Positions 17,757 to 26,324 are shown, counted from the stretch's first letter. The stretch is DNA of 64,000 nt from Flavobacterium sp. CG_23.5 (GCF_017875765.1 NZ_JAGGNA010000001.1:1309501-1373500), one strand, 5' to 3'. The notes: generated by a model not told the origin, from the letters alone. Numbers and translations: made by a program.

Positions 17757-17795
17757 TATTTTGAAGCGGAACTTTGTTGAAAAGACGAAAGAAAT
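17757..17795 (+). repeat. Dispersed repeat, copy C
   Basis: TATTTTGAAGCGGA followed by ACTTTGTTGAAAAGACGA matches the two units near tRNA-Leu with a few substitutions. It again lies just downstream of a hairpin terminator. Confidence 0.5.
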
Positions 17796-17830
17796 ACTTT
17801 TACAACTCATTATATTTTAGCTGATGACAT

Positions 17831-17998
17831 TCAATAGCTTCCTTCAAGCTTTGCTAAAAGAGCCATCACTATTAAAATTCCAATAGATAAACCCGCAGCT
17901 ATAATAAAAAAGGTACCTAAATATAAAAATAGTTTGTTGTTTTTATACTCTTTTCTTATTAGATCACTATTTCCAATTCTATCTTCAGTTACAGCCAT
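17831..17998 (-). CDS. Small single-span membrane protein, 55 residues
   Basis: This short gene starts at the ATG at 17996-17998, behind the TTTAAAAA stretch typical of Flavobacterium starts, and ends with TGA at 17831-17833. The product has a charged N-terminus (AVTEDRIGNSDLIRKEYKNN) and one hydrophobic helix (LFLYLGTFFIIAAGLSIGIL and IVMALLA), so it is probably an inner membrane microprotein with a cytosolic N-terminus. I recognise no family. The clean start, charge distribution and following hairpin at 17694 support a real gene. Confidence 0.55.
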   Translation of the reverse strand: MAVTEDRIGNSDLIRKEYKNNKLFLYLGTFFIIAAGLSIGILIVMALLAKLEGSY

Positions 17999-18284
17999 TT
18001 TTTAAACAATAATGAATTTATAAATACAATACTAAAAATCTATTTTAATACAAAGGAACTAGTATAATGTTGTTTAGACAATACCAACTTTTAGTGATTT
18101 TTTTAAAAATTTAATCTATTGCGTTTATTAATTAAACTAAGATTCCTACAACTCCAATTTCGTATTTAATGACACATAAACACCTCACAAACAGCGTTTA
18201 ACTTATATTATATATCTTTTAAAACTTATTTAAAAATGCATTATAGGCAAATATCATCGAATCTTATCTTTAAATGATTACCAC

Positions 18285-18317
18285 AAAAAAAGCGCCTCGG
18301 TAAATTACCGAGACGCT
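18285..18317 (-). terminator. Terminator of the sigma factor / DUF4252 operon
   Basis: AGCGNCTCGGTAA pairs with TTACCGAGACGCT with one mismatch. The A run on the left becomes the U run of the minus-strand transcript. It lies 22 nt past the last DUF4252 gene. Confidence 0.75.
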
Positions 18318-18338
18318 CATAGTTATATGAAAGTCATT

Positions 18339-18875
18339 CTATTTTTTAAGCAGTTCCTGCAAAGGTTTTAACTGTTCCATATCGATTTTAGATTCTTTTA
18401 AAACCGAAAGCATCGTCATAATATTATTGGGATTCATATCTTTTCCCAGAATTCGAACCACTGCAAAACCCGTTTCTTTCCTATTGGCGAAAAGCACAAA
18501 CTCTTCTATATGTTCATCTGTACCCACAAAACTTACAGAAGCACCTTCTTTACCGGAACCAAACTTCATAAGCTGTTGGTACTTTTTATCCTTTAAAATC
18601 AAATTTACTTTAGCGCGTTCCACTTCAAATTGCGCTTTGTTGGCTCCATTCAGTTTAAAAGCCAATACATTCATCTTTTCAAAGGACTTCAAAGCTCCGT
18701 TTTGCTCCGCAGATAGTTTGGCTTTATCCACATTCAATATACTTGGAGAAACATCCAAAGCAATGAAATTCTTGTTTTCTAAATTTTCTACAAAGTATTT
18801 CTGCAATGTAGGCTCGGAGTTGCAACTGATCAAAAACAAGCTGAAGAGTAGCGCTATGGTATAAAAAGATTTCAT
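18339..18875 (-). CDS. DUF4252 lipoprotein
   Basis: A 178-residue lipoprotein (lipobox FLISC, Cys about 18) of the DUF4252 family, known only from Bacteroidota. The family pattern is visible in FVENLENKNFIALDVSPSIL and in FGSGKEGASVSFVGTDEHIEEFVLF. It is the last gene of a four-gene operon and 1 nt from the second DUF4252 gene. Pairs of DUF4252 genes behind an ECF sigma factor are a recurrent arrangement, so these are probably envelope proteins regulated by that sigma factor. Molecular function is unknown. Confidence 0.78.
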   Translation of the reverse strand: MKSFYTIALLFSLFLISCNSEPTLQKYFVENLENKNFIALDVSPSILNVDKAKLSAEQNGALKSFEKMNVLAFKLNGANKAQFEVERAKVNLILKDKKYQQLMKFGSGKEGASVSFVGTDEHIEEFVLFANRKETGFAVVRILGKDMNPNNIMTMLSVLKESKIDMEQLKPLQELLKK

Positions 18876-18876
18876 C

Positions 18877-19404
18877 TTACTTTTTACCTCTTGTTGCTTT
18901 CTTCAAATCATCCCCGCCAGGAATTCTCATTTTATCCGTAAGAATCGAAATTTCATTCAAATCGAAATCACCGGTCAAAGACATTAAAACGGTATTGTCA
19001 TTTTTCGCTCCTTCAATAAACATCAGGAGTTCTCTAATTTTAGAGTCCGTCGCTCCCGACTTTACCAATATTTTAATGTTTTTACCGCTGTCATTTACGC
19101 GCATCAACTCTTCTAGTCCGGCAGTTTTTATGTACTTCTCAGCTGTAGCTCTCATTTCATTTTCTACTCTGGTACTTTTGGTTGTAAAAACTTTAAGGTT
19201 GTCTAATTTTTTTATCAAATTCATGTATTGTTGTGTTTCTTTGTCAGAAGCATCAACTTTTACTTTACTCATCAAGTCAAACATTTTTCTGTTGACAATA
19301 ATTGAAGTCACATCGTCTTGTCCGTCGAATTTATCAAAAGCCGCTTGAGCAAAAAATGGACTTGAAACTAATACTATTACTAATGTTATTATAAATTTTT
19401 TCAT
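18877..19404 (-). CDS. DUF4252 exported protein
   Basis: A 175-residue DUF4252 protein with an ordinary signal peptide (FIITLVIVLVSSPFFAQA) instead of a lipobox. The body follows the family layout: FDKFDGQDDVTSIIVNRKMF near the start and ILVKSGATDSKIRELLMFIE near the end. It sits 16 nt after the membrane protein gene and 1 nt before its lipoprotein paralogue. The pair may work as an exported and a membrane-anchored partner, which is inference. Confidence 0.78.
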   Translation of the reverse strand: MKKFIITLVIVLVSSPFFAQAAFDKFDGQDDVTSIIVNRKMFDLMSKVKVDASDKETQQYMNLIKKLDNLKVFTTKSTRVENEMRATAEKYIKTAGLEELMRVNDSGKNIKILVKSGATDSKIRELLMFIEGAKNDNTVLMSLTGDFDLNEISILTDKMRIPGGDDLKKATRGKK

Positions 19405-19420
19405 TTTTCTATTTTTTATT

Positions 19421-19894
19421 TTATTGTTTAAAAATTAATTCTTTTGATTCTTGGTATTCTTCAACATACTTTACACTTTCTATGCCAACATTTACATGTT
19501 TTGATAATAAGTCTAATGCTTTTTGTGTTTGTCTAAAGGCAACCTCAGGATCATCATACGTTCCTAAATCTTGCTTCTCACTTGCATTATCATAATTATA
19601 AAACACATACGTTCCTATTCCCAACAAAACAACAACAGAAGCGGCAATTGATAACCACGCTACATTACGTTTTTTACCCTCCTCTCGAAACTTAGGGATT
19701 GCGTGTAAGGCGATTTCTTGTCTCAACTTTTGTTCTTTTGCAAGAGATAAATAACCAAACATAGGCTTGTATTGTTCTAAATGCTGCGCAACATCCACTG
19801 AAGAAAAATAAGTACGTAATTCATTTTCTTCAACAATACTGGTTTCCCCTTGAAAGTATTTTTCTACTAGTATTTCTATTTTATTTAATTCCAT
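19421..19894 (-). CDS. Single-span membrane protein, putative anti-sigma factor
   Basis: A 157-residue protein with a cytosolic N-terminal ~75 residues (ELNKIEILVEKYFQGETSIV, then EENELRTYF), one membrane helix (VAWLSIAASVVVLLGIGTYV, about 79-98) and a periplasmic tail. The layout and its overlap with the sigma gene by 14 nt fit a membrane anti-sigma factor. The N-terminal half resembles the short region seen in Bacteroidota FecR-like or zf-HC2-less regulators, but no zinc-finger HxxxCxxC is present. The regulatory role is inferred from position. Confidence 0.65.
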   Translation of the reverse strand: MELNKIEILVEKYFQGETSIVEENELRTYFSSVDVAQHLEQYKPMFGYLSLAKEQKLRQEIALHAIPKFREEGKKRNVAWLSIAASVVVLLGIGTYVFYNYDNASEKQDLGTYDDPEVAFRQTQKALDLLSKHVNVGIESVKYVEEYQESKELIFKQ

Positions 19895-20390
19895 AATTGT
19901 GCGTTTTTGTCATGCTTTCTCTTATCGTTTTTCTTGCTCTTGAAAGTGCCACGCGAACGGCTGTTTCATTCATCTCCACTATTTTTGCGATTTCCGCAAA
20001 TTCATATTGTTCTATATCCCGCATCTGAATTAGTATTCGCTGCTGTTCCGGTAACTGGTTGATTATTTTTTCCACCCAATTTAAACTATCAACATCTTCT
20101 ACTTTTTTATCTAAGCTAGGCTCTCTATCAGTAAAATTAGTATGAACGATTTTTAGGTTTCCTGCTCTCTTTGATTTTAATTGGTCTAAACAATAATTTT
20201 TTGTCATTGTCATCGCAACAGCTTCTACACTGTTAAAACCATCCAAACTTCCATTTTTACTCCACAACTTTACCAAAACTTCTTGAGTAGCATCTTCGGC
20301 TTCCTCCGTGCTTGTCAGCAATCGCTTAGCCAGTCTAAAAACTTTGTCTTTGAATGGATTGGTTAGCTGCACAAACTCATTTTGGTTCAT
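19881..20390 (-). CDS. ECF-type RNA polymerase sigma factor (sigma-70 family)
   Basis: A 169-residue two-domain ECF sigma factor. Region 2 reads NPFKDKVFRLAKRLLTSTEE, then AEDATQEVLVKLW. Region 4 reads LPEQQRILIQMRDIEQYEFA, then EIAKIVEMNETAVRVALSRA, with a clear helix-turn-helix. It should direct transcription of an envelope-stress-like regulon including its own operon (membrane protein and two DUF4252 proteins). A candidate ECF promoter (GTAAC-N16-CGTC) lies just upstream. Confidence 0.9.
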   Translation of the reverse strand: MNQNEFVQLTNPFKDKVFRLAKRLLTSTEEAEDATQEVLVKLWSKNGSLDGFNSVEAVAMTMTKNYCLDQLKSKRAGNLKIVHTNFTDREPSLDKKVEDVDSLNWVEKIINQLPEQQRILIQMRDIEQYEFAEIAKIVEMNETAVRVALSRARKTIRESMTKTHNYGIK

Positions 20391-20423
20391 AAAGAGTATT
20401 TATTAAAGCGGTTATATTATAAA

Positions 20424-20448
20424 GACGATACATGTTTCTTTTTGTTAC
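20424..20448 (-). promoter_or_regulatory. Candidate autoregulatory ECF promoter
   Basis: Upstream of the sigma gene, on its strand, GTAAC (complement of 20444-20448) and CGTC (complement of 20424-20427) are separated by exactly 16 nt. That is the bipartite form typical of ECF-dependent promoters. No standard TAnnTTTG box is present in this gap on that strand. Confidence 0.45.
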
Positions 20449-20513
20449 AAAGAAGAGAAAATAAAACTAAAGTTAGTATTTTTACGTTTATATTAGATAT
20501 TGAAACCCCAAAC

Positions 20514-21959
20514 ATGAAAAAAATATTCCAATTTACGCTTTTATTATTCTTAGCGGTTTTTACTTTCCAAGGCTGTCAAGATATGGATGATGTCGCTACA
20601 CCAAAGGATCTTGCTATCAAAGATTTTATTTGGAAAGGACTAAACCAATACTATTTATGGCAAGCTGACGTCCCTAATCTATCTGACGACCGTTTTGCCT
20701 CACAGGCAGAACTGAATACTTTTTTGTCAGGTTATTCAACTCCCGAAAGTTTATTTGATGCTTTAAGAGTTGACAAATCTATTGATAGATTCAGCTGGAT
20801 TGTAAGTGATTATTTAGAATTAGAAGGAGTACTGCAAGGAACTACTAAAAATACTGGAGTCGATTATGGCTTAAGATATAAATCCGGAAGCACTACTGAA
20901 ATATTTGGTTGGGTAAGATATATTATTCCTGGTTCAGATGCATCAACCAAAGACATCAAGCGTGGAGCAATCTTTTACGCAATAAACGGAACTCAACTTA
21001 CCGCAAGTAATTATCAAACTTTACTTGCTGCCGAAAGTTATACGTTAAACCTTGCCGATTATAATAATGGAGCAATTACCCCAAACGGAAAAACGGTTTC
21101 ATTGACCAAAACAGTTTTAGCTGAAAATCCCATTTCACTAAATACCGTAATCACTTCAGGCACTCATAAAATAGGCTATTTGATGTATAATGGTTTTTAT
21201 GCCGATTATGACAATCAGTTAAACGATGCTTTTGGCACACTAAAATCGCAAGGAATTACTGATTTAGTTCTTGATTTACGTTATAATTCAGGTGGTTCAG
21301 TTCTTACAGCTACCCGTTTAGCAAGTATGATTACGGGACAATATACTGGGCAGATATTTGCAAAACAACAATGGAATCCAAAAATCAACAGCTATTTTGA
21401 AACCAATAACCCGGATGCGTTAAAAAACAATTTTACGGACAAAATAGGATCTACTACTATTAATAGTTTGAATTTGACTAAAATTTATATCTTAACCACA
21501 AAAAGTACCGCTTCGGCAAGTGAGTTGGTGATTAATGGATTGAAACCGTATATGGAGGTTGTACAAATTGGCGACATAACTACTGGAAAAAATGTGGGTT
21601 CAGTTACATTATATGACTCGCCTACTTTTGGCAAAGACAATAGAAACCCGAATCATCGCTATGCCATGCAACCTATTGTTTTAAAAATTGTAAATTCCGC
21701 AGGTTTTGGTGATTACTTCAACGGATTGAAACCTACTTATGAATTGAAAGAGAACTTAGGCAATCTAGATATTCTTGGTAACACAACGGAGCCTTTATTA
21801 AGTACTGCAATTGGAAAAATCACAGGAACAGTAAAAATGCTAAGACAAAGTCCGGAAAAAGATTTCGAATATTTTACAGATGTAAAATCTATAAATGGAT
21901 TACAAAACCAAATGTATCTTGACAAAGCACCTGAAGGGCTCTTGCAATCTTTAAAATAA
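20514..21959 (+). CDS. S41-family peptidase lipoprotein
   Basis: A 481-residue lipoprotein (lipobox TFQGC, Cys about 21) with a C-terminal S41 (tail-specific protease) domain. The catalytic Ser lies in TKSTASASELVING and the general base Lys in GDITTGKNVGS, the expected Ser-Lys order. LVLDLRYNSGGSV is the usual strand before the nucleophile, and a PDZ-like region precedes it. The ATG at 20514 is preferred because the lipoprotein signal starts there; the frame extends back to an ATG at 20382. It lies divergent to the sigma gene. Confidence 0.88.
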   Translation: MKKIFQFTLLLFLAVFTFQGCQDMDDVATPKDLAIKDFIWKGLNQYYLWQADVPNLSDDRFASQAELNTFLSGYSTPESLFDALRVDKSIDRFSWIVSDYLELEGVLQGTTKNTGVDYGLRYKSGSTTEIFGWVRYIIPGSDASTKDIKRGAIFYAINGTQLTASNYQTLLAAESYTLNLADYNNGAITPNGKTVSLTKTVLAENPISLNTVITSGTHKIGYLMYNGFYADYDNQLNDAFGTLKSQGITDLVLDLRYNSGGSVLTATRLASMITGQYTGQIFAKQQWNPKINSYFETNNPDALKNNFTDKIGSTTINSLNLTKIYILTTKSTASASELVINGLKPYMEVVQIGDITTGKNVGSVTLYDSPTFGKDNRNPNHRYAMQPIVLKIVNSAGFGDYFNGLKPTYELKENLGNLDILGNTTEPLLSTAIGKITGTVKMLRQSPEKDFEYFTDVKSINGLQNQMYLDKAPEGLLQSLK

Positions 21960-22019
21960 CATACTAAAAGATAGATTTACCCGTTATTAATTGACTGTCA
22001 ATATTTTAAAGAAATACAA

Positions 22020-22634
22020 ATGAAAAACACAACAAAATTATTTTTGATTTTGACTGCAATTACTTCTTTTGCCTTTATGAATCCTACACCCGCAGAGCCC
22101 AAAAAAATAATTGTGGTAATTGATGCAGGACACGGTGGAGATGATTTTGGAGTAACCGCTAACGCTATTTCTGAAAAACAAATTGTCGAGCAAGTCACTA
22201 ATAAAATTAAATCTTCCAATAAAAATGTAGAAATCCATTTTACCAGAAATGATGATAAATCTTTATCACTTCAAGATAGAACTGATTTTATTAATAAGCT
22301 AAAACCTAATTTAGTTTTATCCCTGCATGTAAATGCAAGCTTAAATAACAAAACATCCGGTTTAGAGTTTTTTGTGGCAAAAGAAACTGAATTTTTTGAA
22401 AAATCACATGCAATTGCCAATCAGCTAAACGATAAATTTTCAAAAAATACTAATTTCAAAGTATCAGCTGTAAAAACCGGTCCTTTCTACATCCTTAAAA
22501 AATCAGATGTTCCGGCCGTAATTGTTGAGCTGGGTTATTTAACAAATGAGAATGACAAGAAATATTTGATTGATGACCAGCAGCAAAATAAAATTGCAAA
22601 TTCCATTTCAGAATTCATTTCGGAAATGAAATAA
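22020..22634 (+). CDS. N-acetylmuramoyl-L-alanine amidase, AmiC type
   Basis: A 204-residue Amidase_3 enzyme that cleaves the glycan-peptide bond of peptidoglycan. An N-terminal signal sequence (LFLILTAITSFAFMNPTPAE) sends it to the periplasm. Zinc-site motifs are visible: DAGHGG (His about 39), SLHVNA (His about 104), and the catalytic Glu in VIVELGYLTN (about 172). The fold is minimal, with no AMIN or LysM domain. It follows the S41 protease by 60 nt and ends at a strong hairpin, so the two may form an envelope-remodelling operon. Confidence 0.9.
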   Translation: MKNTTKLFLILTAITSFAFMNPTPAEPKKIIVVIDAGHGGDDFGVTANAISEKQIVEQVTNKIKSSNKNVEIHFTRNDDKSLSLQDRTDFINKLKPNLVLSLHVNASLNNKTSGLEFFVAKETEFFEKSHAIANQLNDKFSKNTNFKVSAVKTGPFYILKKSDVPAVIVELGYLTNENDKKYLIDDQQQNKIANSISEFISEMK

Positions 22635-22646
22635 AAACAATACATC

Positions 22647-22680
22647 TTAAAAAAGGCTTTCATCACTGAAAGCCTTTTTT
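22647..22680. terminator. Bidirectional terminator between amidase and btuB
   Basis: The stem AAAGGCTTTCA / TGAAAGCCTTT with a TCAC loop is flanked by A and T runs, between convergent genes. Confidence 0.85.
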
Positions 22681-22699
22681 GATTCTCTACTTTATTGCA

Positions 22700-24655
22700 T
22701 TATAATTTGATATTCAATCCTAATTTGAAGTTTCTACCAAGGGAACTATAACCAACATTCTCTACAAAATCAGCGTTTAAAATATTAGTTACCGCACCAA
22801 AAACGGATAGCCTATTTTTTATCAATTCGTATCGTACGGACGAATTTACTAATTGATATGATCCTAAAACAATCTTTTTTGTTTCATAAGTGTTTCCATC
22901 AAAAAACGCATCTTTTCTGCCATCCACATATTGATAATTCACATTAAAGAACAGACTGCTATTTATTTGAAAATCCAACGACGAATTGACTTTATGCTTA
23001 GGAATTAGTCGGTCTAATGCAGTATCAACTTGTGTAAACGTATAATTAGAATTCCACTTTATTTTTTCGCTCAAGGCAAAAGAGACTTCGGTTTCCACAC
23101 CTTTTGCTTTATTCATTCCATCAATATTGATGTAATTTGATTTAAATGTTACCGGATTGGAATAAAATCCAATAAAATTTGTTTGTTCACGATAAAAACC
23201 TACTGCGTTCAATCGGATTTTTTTATTCAAAAAGTGTGTTTCAAAGCCGGCTTCAATCGTACTGTTTTTCTCTGGTGTCAAATCTGCATTTCCATACTCG
23301 GAATACAATTGGTACAAACTAGGTGTCACAAACGCTGTACTGTAGGAAGCTAAAATCTTTAATGGAATCGATTTGAAATCATAAGAAGGATTGACGTTAT
23401 ACACCAATTGATTTCCATATTGACTGTGGATATTTAAACGCGCTCCAATATTTAGATTCAAACCAAAATCAGAATTAAAAACCCCTGTAACGTAAGGATC
23501 AATCATATTAAATTTGGTTTTCTCTTTAGCAATATTCCCATAAGGCGTTACACTATTCATGTCATGAAACTGATATTGAGCACCAGTAACAAAAAATAGG
23601 GATTGCGTAACTTCATATTTATTATAGGCATCCACATTCACGCTTCTGGAATCGTATTGTGAAAATCCTGCTTTATTTGAATAGGTGTCAAAATCATTAT
23701 AGGCACGAACTATTTTGTTAAAGCTTGAATTCAGTACAAAATCTCCTTTTGTGTACTTGTATTTTGGTGCAAAACCAAAACGAAATTGTTCAGACTTTGT
23801 AGTATTTAAATTCGTGTCATTAGAACCTGTATTATCAAAAGAATAATCATAATCATTTTTGATTCGGTCATAATTACCAAAGAAATCCAGCGTCAATTTA
23901 TCCGTTGCTTTATACCCCCGTTTTGCTAAATAATTGATCCGCGAAAAACCATCCTCTTCATAGTTTGCATTTGGATTTGGTGGTGCAATTTGAGAAATTC
24001 CGTTGGTCTCAGTACTATTCAAAGAAGCAAAATAATTGACTTTCTTCACATTGCCATTTACTGAAAAACCTTGATTAAAATCCTGTGCGGAAGTTTTTTT
24101 GGTAGATGCTGTATTATTTGTTCCAATGTTCAAATACGCATTTCCTTCAATGGCTTTTTTACCTGATTTTTTCAAAGTAATACTGATTACACCAGTCGCA
24201 GCGCCAGAACCGTACAAAGTACTTGCAGCTCCTTTCATAATCTCAATACTTTCTACCTGATCAACGGGAAGCAAACGTAAATCATACTCAAAACTAATTC
24301 CCGAAGCATCGTTTAAAGGAATTCCATCAATAAGAATAAGTACTTGATTGTTCTTTCCTCCCCGAATGTAGTAGCCTAAATTTTTCCCCGCTACACTGTG
24401 GCTTCCGTTAATCTCTAAACCGGCAACCGTGTTAAGAATAGTTGCAATGCTTTGTCCAGCATTTTTTTTCAAGTCTTCAGCTGTGATCTTAGTAATCACC
24501 TTTCCTGATTTTTCCTTTGCTAAAGCAAATTTGGAGTCGGAAACTACTACTTCATTCAATTCATTTTGAGTTGAAATAGTTTCTTTTTTTTGCGCAAAAG
24601 CACAAGAAGTTATTAGCACGCATAACGCACTAATACGAACGATTTTATTGTTCAT
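22700..24655 (-). CDS. btuB: TonB-dependent outer membrane receptor, vitamin B12 (BtuB)
   Basis: A 651-residue outer membrane receptor with a signal peptide, a plug domain (GQSIATILNTVAGLEINGSH, then GKNLGYYIRGGKNNQVLILI) and a 22-strand barrel ending in an aromatic-rich C-terminus. There is no N-terminal carboxypeptidase-like extension, as in BtuB rather than SusC. Assignment to cobalamin rests on the B12 riboswitch directly upstream on the same strand and on the BtuFCD-type ABC genes transcribed divergently. It imports cobalamin into the periplasm using TonB energy. Confidence 0.88.
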   Translation of the reverse strand: MNNKIVRISALCVLITSCAFAQKKETISTQNELNEVVVSDSKFALAKEKSGKVITKITAEDLKKNAGQSIATILNTVAGLEINGSHSVAGKNLGYYIRGGKNNQVLILIDGIPLNDASGISFEYDLRLLPVDQVESIEIMKGAASTLYGSGAATGVISITLKKSGKKAIEGNAYLNIGTNNTASTKKTSAQDFNQGFSVNGNVKKVNYFASLNSTETNGISQIAPPNPNANYEEDGFSRINYLAKRGYKATDKLTLDFFGNYDRIKNDYDYSFDNTGSNDTNLNTTKSEQFRFGFAPKYKYTKGDFVLNSSFNKIVRAYNDFDTYSNKAGFSQYDSRSVNVDAYNKYEVTQSLFFVTGAQYQFHDMNSVTPYGNIAKEKTKFNMIDPYVTGVFNSDFGLNLNIGARLNIHSQYGNQLVYNVNPSYDFKSIPLKILASYSTAFVTPSLYQLYSEYGNADLTPEKNSTIEAGFETHFLNKKIRLNAVGFYREQTNFIGFYSNPVTFKSNYINIDGMNKAKGVETEVSFALSEKIKWNSNYTFTQVDTALDRLIPKHKVNSSLDFQINSSLFFNVNYQYVDGRKDAFFDGNTYETKKIVLGSYQLVNSSVRYELIKNRLSVFGAVTNILNADFVENVGYSSLGRNFKLGLNIKL

Positions 24656-24764
24656 TTTAATAAAACATTTAGTAACAGTCCGATTTTTTAAACTGCTACA
24701 TGACTAAAAAGTGGGAGAAAAGCATAGAATTACCCATACCCAAACCTTTTTTCCCGAAAGTTTG

Positions 24765-25065
24765 ATACTCGATGTAATAGGCAGGTCTCCTGGCTTGCGT
24801 CTTGTTGTTTACCTTCTCATTCTTGATTTAGGATTTTAGATTTATTCATTAAGGATTATTTAATCCTAATTCCTAAATCATTAATTCTAATTTATTTGAA
24901 CAATGGTTTTGTAGATAACAACAAGCTTTATAGCTTACAGTTGCGGGTACAGCCCAAGATTTTTAATTTGGGATTTACGATTTGGGATTTGGGATTTAAA
25001 ATCCTCAATCTAAATTCATAATTCCTAAATTTGCACTTGATTCCCTTTTAGTGCCGTTTTGAAAA
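24765..25065 (-). promoter_or_regulatory. Cobalamin (AdoCbl) riboswitch controlling btuB
   Basis: Reading on the minus strand, GGCACTAAAAGGGAATCAAG, then GTGCAAAT, start the element near 25055. The conserved core GGGCTGTACCCGCAACTGTA lies near 24937-24956. The 3' B12 box AAGCCAGGAGACCTGCC lies near 24782-24798, and the btuB ATG is about 110 nt further. Two AT-rich hairpins inserted between the conserved blocks make it unusually long, about 300 nt. High B12 is expected to shut off btuB. Confidence 0.85.
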
Positions 25066-25092
25066 ACAAAAACAGCAACCTCAATACGGCGA

Positions 25093-25100
25093 CAAATATA
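25093..25100 (-). promoter_or_regulatory. -7 element upstream of the B12 riboswitch
   Basis: A perfect TAnnTTTG element (TATATTTG on the minus strand) places transcription start near 25087, about 25 nt before the first riboswitch helix. No TTG is found at the usual -33 position. Confidence 0.45.
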
Positions 25101-25128
25101 ACCTTATCATTTGAATAAAAAATAAAAT

Positions 25129-25160
25129 TTGATTTTTAAAAAGTATTAAATATACCTTTG
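25129..25160 (+). promoter_or_regulatory. Predicted promoter of the BtuFCD-type operon
   Basis: TTG at 25129-25131 and TACCTTTG at 25153-25160 are separated by 21 nt, 20 nt upstream of the ATG. This strand carries no riboswitch, so the ABC operon is not controlled by the same RNA element as btuB. Confidence 0.55.
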
Positions 25161-25180
25161 CAATTCTTGAAAATCATGTT

Positions 25181-26323
25181 ATGAAAACAATTTTTTTAAA
25201 ATTCACCTTCTTTTTATTTGTCATTTTTTTTAGTGGATGCAAGCAAAATAAGGAAACTTCCAATGCTATAATTACTTCTTCAAAAAATGAAGTTCACTAT
25301 GCAAAAGGCTTAGAAATCTACAAATACAAAGGCTATTCAATAGTTAAAATTACCAGTCCTTGGCCTGAAGCCAAAGAAAATTTCACCTATGTTTTACAAG
25401 AAAAAAATGGAATCATTCCCGACAGTTTAAAACAATTTACTGCTATTTCTGTTCCAATAAAATCGATTGTAGTTACCTCAACAACACACATTCCAGCTTT
25501 GGAAATGTTGGGTGTGGAAAAAACTTTGGTTGGTTTTCCTAATACAGATTATATTTCTTCTGAGAAAACCAGAAAATTAATTGATACGGGAAAAGTTAGA
25601 GAAGTTGGTACAAATGAAACGCTAAACACTGAAGTTCTTATTGACATGGCTCCAGATGTGATTGTCAGTTTTGGTTTAAACAACAGTAATCCAACGCTGG
25701 ATAATTTACAAAAAAGTGGTTTAAAGGTAATGCTCAATGGCGATTGGACCGAACAATCTCCACTAGGAAAAGCCGAATGGATTAAATTTTTTGGCGCTTT
25801 GTATGGATTAGATTCTAAAGCGAATACCCTCTTTTCTGAAATCGAAAAAGAATACAAAAACACTTTGGCTATAGCCAAAAAAGCAACCTCAAAACCGACG
25901 GTTCTCAGCGGTGCAATGTTTCAAGAACAATGGTATGTTCCTCAAGGCGAAAGTTGGGCTGCTTTATTTTTGAAAGATGCGCAATCCAACTATTTATGGG
26001 CTGATAGTAAAGGAACTGGCAGTTTACCATTACCATTTGAAACTATATTAGATAAGGCACAAAATGCTGATTTCTGGATTGCTCCGGGCGATTTTTCTTC
26101 GTTGAAACAAATGAGTGACAGCAATCCACATTACAGTCAATTTGTATCATTTAAAAATAAAAAAGTATATTCGTACGGTATAAATAAAGGCGCAAAAGGC
26201 GGGATTTTATATTTCGAATGGTCTCCTACCCGCCCCGACTGGGTATTGAAAGATTTGATTAAAATTTTTCATCCTGAATTGTTGCCAAATCACCAACTTT
26301 TTTTCTTTCAGAAATTAGAATAA
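25181..26323 (+). CDS. btuF: ABC transporter substrate-binding lipoprotein, BtuF-like
   Basis: A 380-residue lipoprotein (lipobox FFSGC, Cys about 20) of the Peripla_BP_2 / BtuF family, which captures cobalamin, heme or siderophores for FecCD-type importers. VVTSTTHIPALEMLGVEKTL near residue 90 and DMAPDVIVSFG near 155 are the usual strand-helix repeats of a class III binding protein. It is the first gene of a three-gene ABC operon divergent from riboswitch-controlled btuB, so cobalamin is the likely ligand. Iron-chelate transport is the alternative. Confidence 0.8.
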   Translation: MKTIFLKFTFFLFVIFFSGCKQNKETSNAIITSSKNEVHYAKGLEIYKYKGYSIVKITSPWPEAKENFTYVLQEKNGIIPDSLKQFTAISVPIKSIVVTSTTHIPALEMLGVEKTLVGFPNTDYISSEKTRKLIDTGKVREVGTNETLNTEVLIDMAPDVIVSFGLNNSNPTLDNLQKSGLKVMLNGDWTEQSPLGKAEWIKFFGALYGLDSKANTLFSEIEKEYKNTLAIAKKATSKPTVLSGAMFQEQWYVPQGESWAALFLKDAQSNYLWADSKGTGSLPLPFETILDKAQNADFWIAPGDFSSLKQMSDSNPHYSQFVSFKNKKVYSYGINKGAKGGILYFEWSPTRPDWVLKDLIKIFHPELLPNHQLFFFQKLE

Positions 26324-26324
26324 A

